This document shows, in pieces, positions 54,741 to 62,464 of a stretch of 64,000 bases of DNA. The stretch is from Porticoccus sp963974675. GTDB lineage: Bacteria; Pseudomonadota; Gammaproteobacteria; Pseudomonadales; Porticoccaceae. Position 1 is the stretch's first letter. Every line of letters starts with the position of its first letter. A program made the translations under genes and the position numbers. The stretch is from assembly GCA_963974675.1 (NCBI GenBank), contig CAXBDQ010000007.1, forward strand, positions 37,880 to 101,879. Direction: 5' to 3'. The notes under the pieces are model-generated. The model worked only from the letters and a program-made list of their open reading frames with translations, was not told the origin of the DNA and did no database searches.

Positions 54741-56237
54741 ATAATAAAAAATTCTCGTTAATATTGCCGATATTTTTTTGCTGTGCGAGTACTTACGCAT
54801 ATGAAGACAATGCCGAAGAAGATTTGATGGCTCTTTATGGCGGTGAAGAGTTTATCAGCATTGCTACGGGTGTTGATCAACCTTTGAATAAAGCACCCGC
54901 GGTAGTGTCTGTGCTGACGGCCAAGGAGATTGAGCGGATAGGCGCTACTGACATTGACGAAATTCTTGAAACAGTTCCAGGCCTACACGTTGCAAGAGAT
55001 GCAGCAGGTTATAACCCTGTGTATACCTTTCGCGGTATTAGTGCCCAGTACAATCCTCAAGTTTTAATGTTGATCAATGGTGTGCCACTCACTAATTTAT
55101 TTCAGGGAGACAGAAACTTGGTGTGGGGTGGAATGCCGGTTCAAGCAATCAAAAAAATTGAGGTGATTCGTGGGCCTGGTTCCGCACTCTATGGTGCTGA
55201 TGCATTTGCTGGTGTGATAAACATTGTCACCAGAGAGGCTGATGGCGAAGAGAGTTTTGAAGCGGGTGTTCGCTATGGTACATATAATACGAAAGATTAT
55301 TGGTTAACTGGTGGTGGTTCAGTCGGGGAGCTAAAGTACTTTGGCGCACTAGAAAGTCATAAAACTGATGGTTCTGACGAAAAAATAACGTCTGATCAGC
55401 AATCAGTATTAGATTCACTTATTGGAACAAGCGCCTCACTGGCTCCCGGTTCAGTGAATTTGGAAAGAAAAAACTTAGATGCACGTCTAGAGCTTGCCTA
55501 TAAAAATCTAAAGCTGAGAGCAGGCGCACAAATTAGAGATGATGCTGGTGATGGTGCTGGGTCAGCTCAGGCGTTGGCTGAAGATAATACCTATGCCAGT
55601 GACAGGTTAAATGTAGACCTAACCTATGAAAATAAAGAGTTTACAGAAAATTTAGCAGTAAAGCTTCAAACAAGTTATTTACAAACAAGCCAAGAGGTAA
55701 ACGGAAATTTAATATTGTTTCCTGCGGGTGCAATTGTTCCAGGTTTGGGTGGCCCCTTTCCAGATGGTGTGATAGGAAACCCAGAAGTAAAAGAAAGGCA
55801 TACCCGGTTAAATTTCTCGAGTTTTTATACGGGTATAGATCGACATGAGGTGGGACTGGGGGCAGGTTATTATCATGGTGACCTTTACGAAGTAAAAGAA
55901 ACGAAAAATTTTGGTTTGAATCCAAGCACTGAAACCCCTTTAGTCCCAGGTGATCCTATTGTTGATGTAACAGATACCCCCTTTGTCTTTTTGACAGAAG
56001 GTCGACGGGAAAATAATTATGCTTTTCTTCAAGATGTTTGGCGATTTTCAAATGACTGGGAGTTAACTGCTGGGATACGTTATGACCATTACTCTGATTT
56101 TGGTGACACAGTAAATCCTCGCTTGGCTTTGGTTTGGTCCACAACTAGAAATCTAACCACTAAAATACTTTATGGTGAAGCATTTAGAGCGCCATCCTTT
56201 TCCCAACAAAGGGCAATTAATAACCCTCTGATTCAAG
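54712..56237 (+). repeat. long direct repeat, copy 1 (TonB receptor)
   Basis: This segment is repeated at 62465-64000 in the same orientation. Identity is high by eye over the plug region and much of the barrel, and includes a few bases upstream of the start codon (AGAGTTTGG before the ATG in both). Copy 1 is intact. Confidence 0.8.
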
Positions 56238-56860
56238 GAAATTCCGAGCTAGACCCTGAAGAATTAAAAAGCTATGAGCTGGCTTTTGATTATCGTCCTA
56301 GCCACGACCTAGTTTTGAATTTGAATATGTTTTATTACAAGTGGGAAGATATTATTCAATTTGTCCCCGTTGGGGGAGGAGCTTCTGAAGCCCAAAACAA
56401 TGGGGAGCAAACAGGTCATGGCGTGGAGTTTGAGGTGACATGGCAGGCTTTACGTGATTTGGAGCTTTCCAGTAATTTTTCCTGGCAAAAGTCTAAAGAT
56501 AAAAACCTGGATGAAGATGCTGCCTATTCACCAGAAAAGCAGTTGTATATGGCGGCGAACTGGCAACCCGCAGAGTTGTGGAATATCCATGTTCAGGCCA
56601 ACTGGATTATGGATCGTAATCGGGCTGAAGGTGCGGGTGATTTTCGTTCAGACGTAGATGATTATGCATTAGTTGATCTAACCATAAGGCGTAAATCATT
56701 ATGGGACCATGTGGATGTTGCCTTAATAGTCAAAAACCTCTTTGATGAAGATGCGAGGGAACCGAGTCTTGCCGGGGGTGTTGGTGCTCCTGTTCCTATT
56801 GAGAATGATTTGCCGCTGGCCGGGCAACAGGTTCTAGCTGAAATACGGTACCACTATTAA
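54737..56860 (+). CDS. TonB-dependent outer-membrane receptor, copy 1
   Basis: A 707-residue TonB-dependent transporter. Signal peptide (about 1-20, ending STYA), then 'GGEEFISIATG', a likely TonB box. The plug domain (about 50-160) has 'APAVVSVLTAKEIERIGATDIDEILETVPGLHV' and 'VIRGPGSALYGADAFAGVINIVTR'. The 22-stranded barrel ends 'ILAEIRYHY'-like with a terminal Tyr. Substrate unknown; the lack of iron or cobalamin genes nearby argues for a carbon substrate. The frame opens at 54722 but ATG 54737 starts the signal peptide. A near-duplicate lies at 62490. Confidence 0.88.
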   Translation: MNNKKFSLILPIFFCCASTYAYEDNAEEDLMALYGGEEFISIATGVDQPLNKAPAVVSVLTAKEIERIGATDIDEILETVPGLHVARDAAGYNPVYTFRGISAQYNPQVLMLINGVPLTNLFQGDRNLVWGGMPVQAIKKIEVIRGPGSALYGADAFAGVINIVTREADGEESFEAGVRYGTYNTKDYWLTGGGSVGELKYFGALESHKTDGSDEKITSDQQSVLDSLIGTSASLAPGSVNLERKNLDARLELAYKNLKLRAGAQIRDDAGDGAGSAQALAEDNTYASDRLNVDLTYENKEFTENLAVKLQTSYLQTSQEVNGNLILFPAGAIVPGLGGPFPDGVIGNPEVKERHTRLNFSSFYTGIDRHEVGLGAGYYHGDLYEVKETKNFGLNPSTETPLVPGDPIVDVTDTPFVFLTEGRRENNYAFLQDVWRFSNDWELTAGIRYDHYSDFGDTVNPRLALVWSTTRNLTTKILYGEAFRAPSFSQQRAINNPLIQGNSELDPEELKSYELAFDYRPSHDLVLNLNMFYYKWEDIIQFVPVGGGASEAQNNGEQTGHGVEFEVTWQALRDLELSSNFSWQKSKDKNLDEDAAYSPEKQLYMAANWQPAELWNIHVQANWIMDRNRAEGAGDFRSDVDDYALVDLTIRRKSLWDHVDVALIVKNLFDEDAREPSLAGGVGAPVPIENDLPLAGQQVLAEIRYHY

Positions 56861-56875
56861 GTTCCTAGGTACTCA

Positions 56876-57844
56876 ATGTATCTGGAATGGAATGCGGGGA
56901 TAATGCGATTTCTACCTTTAGTGAAAAATAAAATGTCAGTCAATGGATTGGTGGTTGTGTTCTCAGTGGTGGCTACATTTTTATGCAGCCCGAGTATTGC
57001 TGTTCAGTCTGCTGAGTTGTTGGTTCTATATCCAGATGTTCAGGCACCTTTTTCTAAAATTTTTGAGGATATTGTATCCGGGACGGAAGAAGGGTTTGGG
57101 GATGACACCAGTTCTCAATCAATGGGTGAAGGTGTTTCTGCCAGTAAAGTTCTTCGAAAAAAAAAACCCGATGTTGTGTTGGCTCTTGGGCGAGGTGGTT
57201 TGAAAAGCCTTGAGGGTGTGGATAATAATGTGCCCGTAGTTCTTGGGGCTGTCAGTGCTCAGCAATATGAGTTTCCAGGCATTTCTATGGTGCCTGATCC
57301 AAAAGTGATCCTCGATAAATTGCTGCTACTCTCCCCATCTGTTGGTCGAATACATGTGGTAAAAAAAGCTAAGGGTTCCGATTTGCAACTCGATGGTGCT
57401 GCGAAGTATCTTGCCTCTGTTAATAAAGAACTTATTGTGTACCAAAGTATGGATTTACGGGAGGCGGCAAATATCTATGCTCGATTAATAGATGAAGCAA
57501 ACGATGGTGATGCCATTTGGATTTTGCAGGATGGATCCTATGTCAATAGTGCTATTTTTTCACTGTTACTTGATGCCGCCTGGAGTAAAAATTTGATCGT
57601 TTTTTCATCGAATCCTTTACATGTTAAGCACGGTGCATTGTTTGCGGTTTATCCTGATAATAAAAATATGGGTGTTAGTCTAGGCAGATTGGCCAATAAA
57701 GTTCTTAAGGGCGGAGTGGAGCCAGGCATGCAAACACTTCAGGATACTTTGCTTGCAGTGAATGAGCGAACAAGTAATCACCTTGGCCTCTCTCTTTCAA
57801 AAGAAGTGAAAGAGAATGTTGATTTGCTACTGCCGGTAAGGTGA
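56876..57844 (+). CDS. orphan periplasmic substrate-binding protein (ABC_sub_bind-like)
   Basis: A 322-residue exported protein; the signal/anchor region is 'VNGLVVVFSVVATFLCSPSIAVQSA' to about residue 46. The mature part reads 'LLVLYPDVQAPFSKIFEDIVSG', 'KPDVVLALGRGGLKSLEG', 'VPVVLGAVSA', 'GDAIWILQDGSYVN', 'KNLIVFSSNPLHVKHGALFAVYPDNKNMG', the two-lobe pattern of the PF04392 (TrpX/ABC_sub_bind) binding proteins. No ABC permease or ATPase is linked. It lies 15 bases after the receptor and 6 before the sensor kinase, so it may present ligand to the kinase. The start is 56876, with 56903 or 56933 as alternatives. Confidence 0.75.
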   Translation: MYLEWNAGIMRFLPLVKNKMSVNGLVVVFSVVATFLCSPSIAVQSAELLVLYPDVQAPFSKIFEDIVSGTEEGFGDDTSSQSMGEGVSASKVLRKKKPDVVLALGRGGLKSLEGVDNNVPVVLGAVSAQQYEFPGISMVPDPKVILDKLLLLSPSVGRIHVVKKAKGSDLQLDGAAKYLASVNKELIVYQSMDLREAANIYARLIDEANDGDAIWILQDGSYVNSAIFSLLLDAAWSKNLIVFSSNPLHVKHGALFAVYPDNKNMGVSLGRLANKVLKGGVEPGMQTLQDTLLAVNERTSNHLGLSLSKEVKENVDLLLPVR

Positions 57845-57850
57845 ACATAG

Positions 57851-60800
57851 ATGCCGGAGCGTATGGAGAAGAAAGTTTTTAAAAAAGTATATAACAAAAC
57901 TCATAGGATGAAGTTCAGGCATCAGTTAAGCCTGATTTTTGTGCTGGGTATTTTTGTTATGGCGCTTATTACGTCCATCGCTGTTAGCAATATTTCCAGT
58001 CAAATAGTCCGCGATAGAGAAATACAGCAGGGGCTTCAGGTTACGCGTTCGCTGGCTAAACAGAGTGAGTTGGCTTTGCTCTATCAGAGTAAAGAGAGCG
58101 CTAAAGATCTTGTCGTTCGTGCATTAAATTTCCCGGGTGTAAAAACGGTGCTGATTGCCACGGAGACGGGAGCTGAACTTTATGCCGGAGGAGAGGTGGC
58201 GAGTGATATGCCTCTGTATAAAACCCCATCAGAACAAATGGTCTATGAAGATAAAGATTATTGGGCGTTTTCATCACCTGTGTACGCTGGCGCTTCTCAG
58301 GAAAATGTTTGGGGCGAGCTTTCTGAGATAGATGCTGAACAACCGGAGCTTCTTGGGTACATCACGGTAAGGATGGGTAAGGATACCGTGATTCTGATGG
58401 AAAAAAGTATCCTGAACGGCAATTTGGTTATCTCTATGATTGTTGCCGTAGCATTACTTTTGTTACTACTGGCAATATCACGCCGTCTCACCAATCCGAT
58501 TGAGCGACTTTCTGCCACCATGAAGCAAGCAGAGGAAGGCGATTCTATTATTCGTGCTGATGTTGGTGGCCCAGTAGATATTACTGATATGCAGCATGCT
58601 TTTAATTCCATGATGGAGGTGTTGGAGAACAGGCAGCGAGAATTAATGCATGCAATGTCTGCGGCCCTTGAGTCAGCTCGAGTTAAAGGTGAGTTCGCTG
58701 CTAATGTAACCCACGAGCTTCGAACGCCGATGAATGCTGTTTTGGGTATGTTGGATTTACTGATGAATATGGGACTTACGTCTAAGCAACTGGAATATGC
58801 AGAAACAGCAAAATCATCAGGCGAGAGTTTATTAGAATTAATTGATGACATTCTTAATTTTTCTGAAATTGATGCGAGTGATACATCGATTGTTAAGGAG
58901 GATTGTTATGTTCAAGAGTTGCTCGATGATGTTATTAACCTTCTTTCAAATCAGGCTTTAAAAAAGAAGCTTGATTTTGGCTACCTGCTAAGTGACGACG
59001 TTCCTCGCGTTATTGAGTCGGATCCCTCACGTTTACGTCAGGTCTTAATCAATCTTGTGGGAAACGCCATTAAGTTTACTGATATGGGTGAGGTCTCTAT
59101 TTACATCGATGTTATGGAGACAGACAACCCCTCAGAAGAAGTTGTTGTTTGTTTTGAGGTGCGTGATTGCGGCATTGGTATCACCGAAGATGACCAGCAA
59201 CGTATTTTTGAGGCATTTACACAGGCAGATTCGTCCAGCACAAAAGAATATGAAGGAACAGGGCTGGGGCTGGCCATTAGTAAACAAATTGTTACTCTGA
59301 TGGGGGGAGAAATATCTGTCTCGAGTGAGGTTGGTGTGGGTAGTTCATTTTATTTTACGGTGCCTACACCAAAACGGAATATCTCTATTTCTAGTGATAG
59401 CATGGATTCAGCTTTACTGGGGGTGAGTGCGGTATTGGTTGATGACAGTGAAATTGTGAGGCAATTTGGTGTCCAGCAACTAGGGCTTTTGGGCGCTACC
59501 TGTTCGGTATTTGATGCGGGAATTAATGCATTGGGACATATTAGAGCTATGTCATCCGCCGGCCATCACTTGAATATTTTAATCATAGATGACGAAATGC
59601 CAGGCTTGAAGGGCACAGATTTTCTTAAGATTACACGTGAAGAATCTGCACTTGAAAACACGTTGATTCTATTATTGAGTAACCCTTGGGTTGCAGAAAG
59701 TCATAACTCTGAACCGAATGTAATTCGTCTTAATAAACCTCTTCGGTGTAAAGAGTTGAGGTCTGTTTTAGGTAAACATTTATTGAATTTAACTGAGGAA
59801 GATAAACCAAAATCTCCCTCTAAAACAATTGAACAGCTTTATAGTCGACCTCGTAAAATTTTGGTGGTGGATGATAACCGCCCCAACCAGCAAGTTGCTG
59901 TTGGAATGTTGGAGAGAATGGGTTGTTCTTGTGAGCTGGCTTCTACAGGTAAGGAGGCCGTTGACGCTGTTATTCGTAATCGATTCGATGCAGTACTTAT
60001 GGATTGTTACATGCCGGTAGTCAATGGTTATGATGCAACTAGCCAGATAAGAATGTATGAGTCAGGAGGCGATGCAGGGAGTACAGAGAGTAATGTGCCG
60101 ATTATAGCCATGACGGCGAACAACACTCAGATAGAAGTGGAGCGTTGTATAAGTGCCGGTATGGATGATTTTTTGTCAAAGCCCCTGCGTATTGATGAAT
60201 TGACAAAAGCTTTACTTAAGTGGGTACCAAGAGACCTGCCTTCTCAGGAGTATGATTTCGATCTTAGTGCTGAGGAACATGATACCCAAAGGTCTGTCGT
60301 TGATATCACAGGCGCTAACTATGACCCTCTTGTTATGCAGGAGCTAAAAAACAATGTTGGAGAAGTGGTCATTCCAATGATTGAAGCTTTTGTTGAGGAT
60401 ACGCCGGTTTATTTAGAGTCATTAAAAAATGCGATTACCGAAGGTGATGCAAAGCAAACACGTGAATTAGCTCATACGGTAAAAGGTAGCGCATCAAATT
60501 TTGGTGCAAGACAGGTAGTCGATTTTTCAAGATTAATTGAGGATAAGGGTGCACAAGGGGATCTTACTGGTGCCTATGAACTACATGAACAACTCTCAGC
60601 GGCTTATACGCGACTGAGGAAGAGTTTGGAAGAATATGTTATTAGCCAAGATACCAGTGCAAATACGGATAAAAAGGAACGACAGGGCGGCCATCGTCTT
60701 TTGATCGTTGATGATGACCGCTCCATGCGGCTTGCGTTAAAAAATGTCTTTAAATCTGAAGAGTATGAGATTGAGGAGGCTGGTAATGGGATGCAGGCTG

Positions 60801-62368
60801 TTTCAATGTGCCAGCGGAATATGCCTGACCTAGTGCTAATGGATGCCATGATGCCTGAGGTTGATGGCTTTACAGCTTGTGAACGCATTCGCTCGCTTCC
60901 TGGAGGAAAAGATACGCCTGTATTAATGATTACGGCACTGGAAAATGAAGATTCAATTGTTAGGGCTTTTGCTTCAGGTGCAACCGACTTTATTCCAAAA
61001 CCTATTCATTTTGCCGTTCTAAAACAGCGTGTATCTCGACTTATTCAGGCTAATAAAGTTGAGCAGCATGTTAAAAAATTGGCATACCATGATCCTTTGA
61101 CTGGGCTGCCTAATCGAACAAACCTAATGCAGAAGATGAGGGTGATGATTAATCGCGCTCAAATTGAAGACAAGAAAATCGCCATCTTATTTTTGGATTT
61201 GGATCGCTTTAAGTTAATCAATGATACCTTGGGGCATGATGCGGGTGACCTGCTACTTAAGGCTGTTGCTGAAAGAATAGGACGTTGTGTTAGAAATCAG
61301 GATTTTGTTGCCCGATTAGGTGGCGATGAGTTTACAATTATTTTGGAAGGTATTACTGGTAAAGAGGTAGTGTCAAAAATTGCTACTAAAATCTGCGAGA
61401 CCATAAGTCAGCCGTTTGTATTCCTTCAGCAAAAAATGTTTGTCACTACCAGTATTGGGGTTTCCATGTTTCCTGATGATGGAGCAGACATTAGTACCCT
61501 GATGAAGCATGCCGATTCTGCGATGTTTCGAGCTAAAGAAAATCGTAATGACTACTGTTTCTACGTTCAGGGTATGGAGGATGAAATTGCTCGTCGCATG
61601 CAGTTGGAAAGGGAACTTCGTCAAGCCATTGGGGCAAATGAATTAGTGTTATTTTATCAGCCACAAATTGACCTAAGTAATGGGAAAGTTATGGGCGCAG
61701 AGGCTTTGATTCGATGGAATCACCCAATACATGGGTTAGTGTCTCCAGACACCTTTATTCCGTTAGCTGAGGAGTCGGGGCTGATTAATCAGATTAGTGA
61801 TTGGGTGCTTGAAGATGCATGTCGTCAGTTGAAAACTTGGAATGATGCTGGGCACAATTTAAAAGTGGCTGTGAATATGTCGACTAAAGATATTCAGTCG
61901 GAAGGTTTTAATGAAAAGTTGCAGGGTATGATTGATAAGTATGATATCTCGCCCAATACGCTTGAGTTGGAAATCACAGAAAGCACCCTGATGGAAAAGC
62001 CTGAAGAACTTGAAGACAAGCTCAATGCTATGAGAGGTATGGGGATAACTCTGGCCATTGATGATTTTGGCAGTGGATTTTCATCGTTAAACTATCTAAA
62101 GCGTTTGCCTGTAGATATTCTGAAAATTGACAGAATGTTTATTCGAGATTTGGATACTGATGAAAATGACCTGGCGATTGTGACTGGTGTAGTAGCTTTG
62201 GCCACGAGTATGGGGCTTGAAACTGTTGCGGAGGGCGTAGAAACACTAGAGCAATATCATTTACTTCAAAAGCTGGGTTGTGATACCTGTCAGGGTTACT
62301 ACTTTAGTAAACCCTTGTCTGTGCCAGACTTTGAAGCGAAGTTTCTAACACAGGAATCATTCGCCTAA
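57851..62368 (+). CDS. hybrid sensor kinase with three receivers, HPt, GGDEF and EAL
   Basis: A 1505-residue inner-membrane protein. Order: TM1 (24-46), periplasmic sensor (47-189), TM2 (190-212), HAMP (to 265), HisKA with His288 in 'ANVTHELRTPMNAV', HATPase (390-505, 'GTGLGLAISKQIV'), REC1 (Asp580), REC2 (Asp718 in 'VLMDCYMP'), HPt (His875 in 'LAHTVKGSASNFG'), REC3 (Asp998), GGDEF (1157-1161 with an RxxD I-site five residues before), and EAL (Glu1284 in 'EALIRWNHP'). EAL catalytic motifs 'LELEITES', 'IDDFGSGFSSL' and 'AEGVETLEQ' are intact. So it has a full phosphorelay with both c-di-GMP synthesis and hydrolysis signatures in one chain. The ligand is probably presented by the preceding binding protein. 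Confidence 0.88.
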   Translation: MPERMEKKVFKKVYNKTHRMKFRHQLSLIFVLGIFVMALITSIAVSNISSQIVRDREIQQGLQVTRSLAKQSELALLYQSKESAKDLVVRALNFPGVKTVLIATETGAELYAGGEVASDMPLYKTPSEQMVYEDKDYWAFSSPVYAGASQENVWGELSEIDAEQPELLGYITVRMGKDTVILMEKSILNGNLVISMIVAVALLLLLLAISRRLTNPIERLSATMKQAEEGDSIIRADVGGPVDITDMQHAFNSMMEVLENRQRELMHAMSAALESARVKGEFAANVTHELRTPMNAVLGMLDLLMNMGLTSKQLEYAETAKSSGESLLELIDDILNFSEIDASDTSIVKEDCYVQELLDDVINLLSNQALKKKLDFGYLLSDDVPRVIESDPSRLRQVLINLVGNAIKFTDMGEVSIYIDVMETDNPSEEVVVCFEVRDCGIGITEDDQQRIFEAFTQADSSSTKEYEGTGLGLAISKQIVTLMGGEISVSSEVGVGSSFYFTVPTPKRNISISSDSMDSALLGVSAVLVDDSEIVRQFGVQQLGLLGATCSVFDAGINALGHIRAMSSAGHHLNILIIDDEMPGLKGTDFLKITREESALENTLILLLSNPWVAESHNSEPNVIRLNKPLRCKELRSVLGKHLLNLTEEDKPKSPSKTIEQLYSRPRKILVVDDNRPNQQVAVGMLERMGCSCELASTGKEAVDAVIRNRFDAVLMDCYMPVVNGYDATSQIRMYESGGDAGSTESNVPIIAMTANNTQIEVERCISAGMDDFLSKPLRIDELTKALLKWVPRDLPSQEYDFDLSAEEHDTQRSVVDITGANYDPLVMQELKNNVGEVVIPMIEAFVEDTPVYLESLKNAITEGDAKQTRELAHTVKGSASNFGARQVVDFSRLIEDKGAQGDLTGAYELHEQLSAAYTRLRKSLEEYVISQDTSANTDKKERQGGHRLLIVDDDRSMRLALKNVFKSEEYEIEEAGNGMQAVSMCQRNMPDLVLMDAMMPEVDGFTACERIRSLPGGKDTPVLMITALENEDSIVRAFASGATDFIPKPIHFAVLKQRVSRLIQANKVEQHVKKLAYHDPLTGLPNRTNLMQKMRVMINRAQIEDKKIAILFLDLDRFKLINDTLGHDAGDLLLKAVAERIGRCVRNQDFVARLGGDEFTIILEGITGKEVVSKIATKICETISQPFVFLQQKMFVTTSIGVSMFPDDGADISTLMKHADSAMFRAKENRNDYCFYVQGMEDEIARRMQLERELRQAIGANELVLFYQPQIDLSNGKVMGAEALIRWNHPIHGLVSPDTFIPLAEESGLINQISDWVLEDACRQLKTWNDAGHNLKVAVNMSTKDIQSEGFNEKLQGMIDKYDISPNTLELEITESTLMEKPEELEDKLNAMRGMGITLAIDDFGSGFSSLNYLKRLPVDILKIDRMFIRDLDTDENDLAIVTGVVALATSMGLETVAEGVETLEQYHLLQKLGCDTCQGYYFSKPLSVPDFEAKFLTQESFA

Positions 62369-62380
62369 ATTCTTCTACTG

Positions 62381-62412
62381 CATATCGATTCTCCTACATA
62401 TCGATTCACCTG
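62381..62412 (+). repeat. tandem 16-base repeat between the kinase and TonB copy 2
   Basis: CATATCGATTCTCCTA is followed at once by CATATCGATTCACCTG, nearly identical. It lies 12 bases after the kinase stop, in the spacer before the duplicated receptor. Could be a duplication scar or slippage product. Confidence 0.6.
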
Positions 62413-62464
62413 TGTAATGATCCTCTTATATTCAAACATCTAGATTGAATGATGACAGAGCAAG

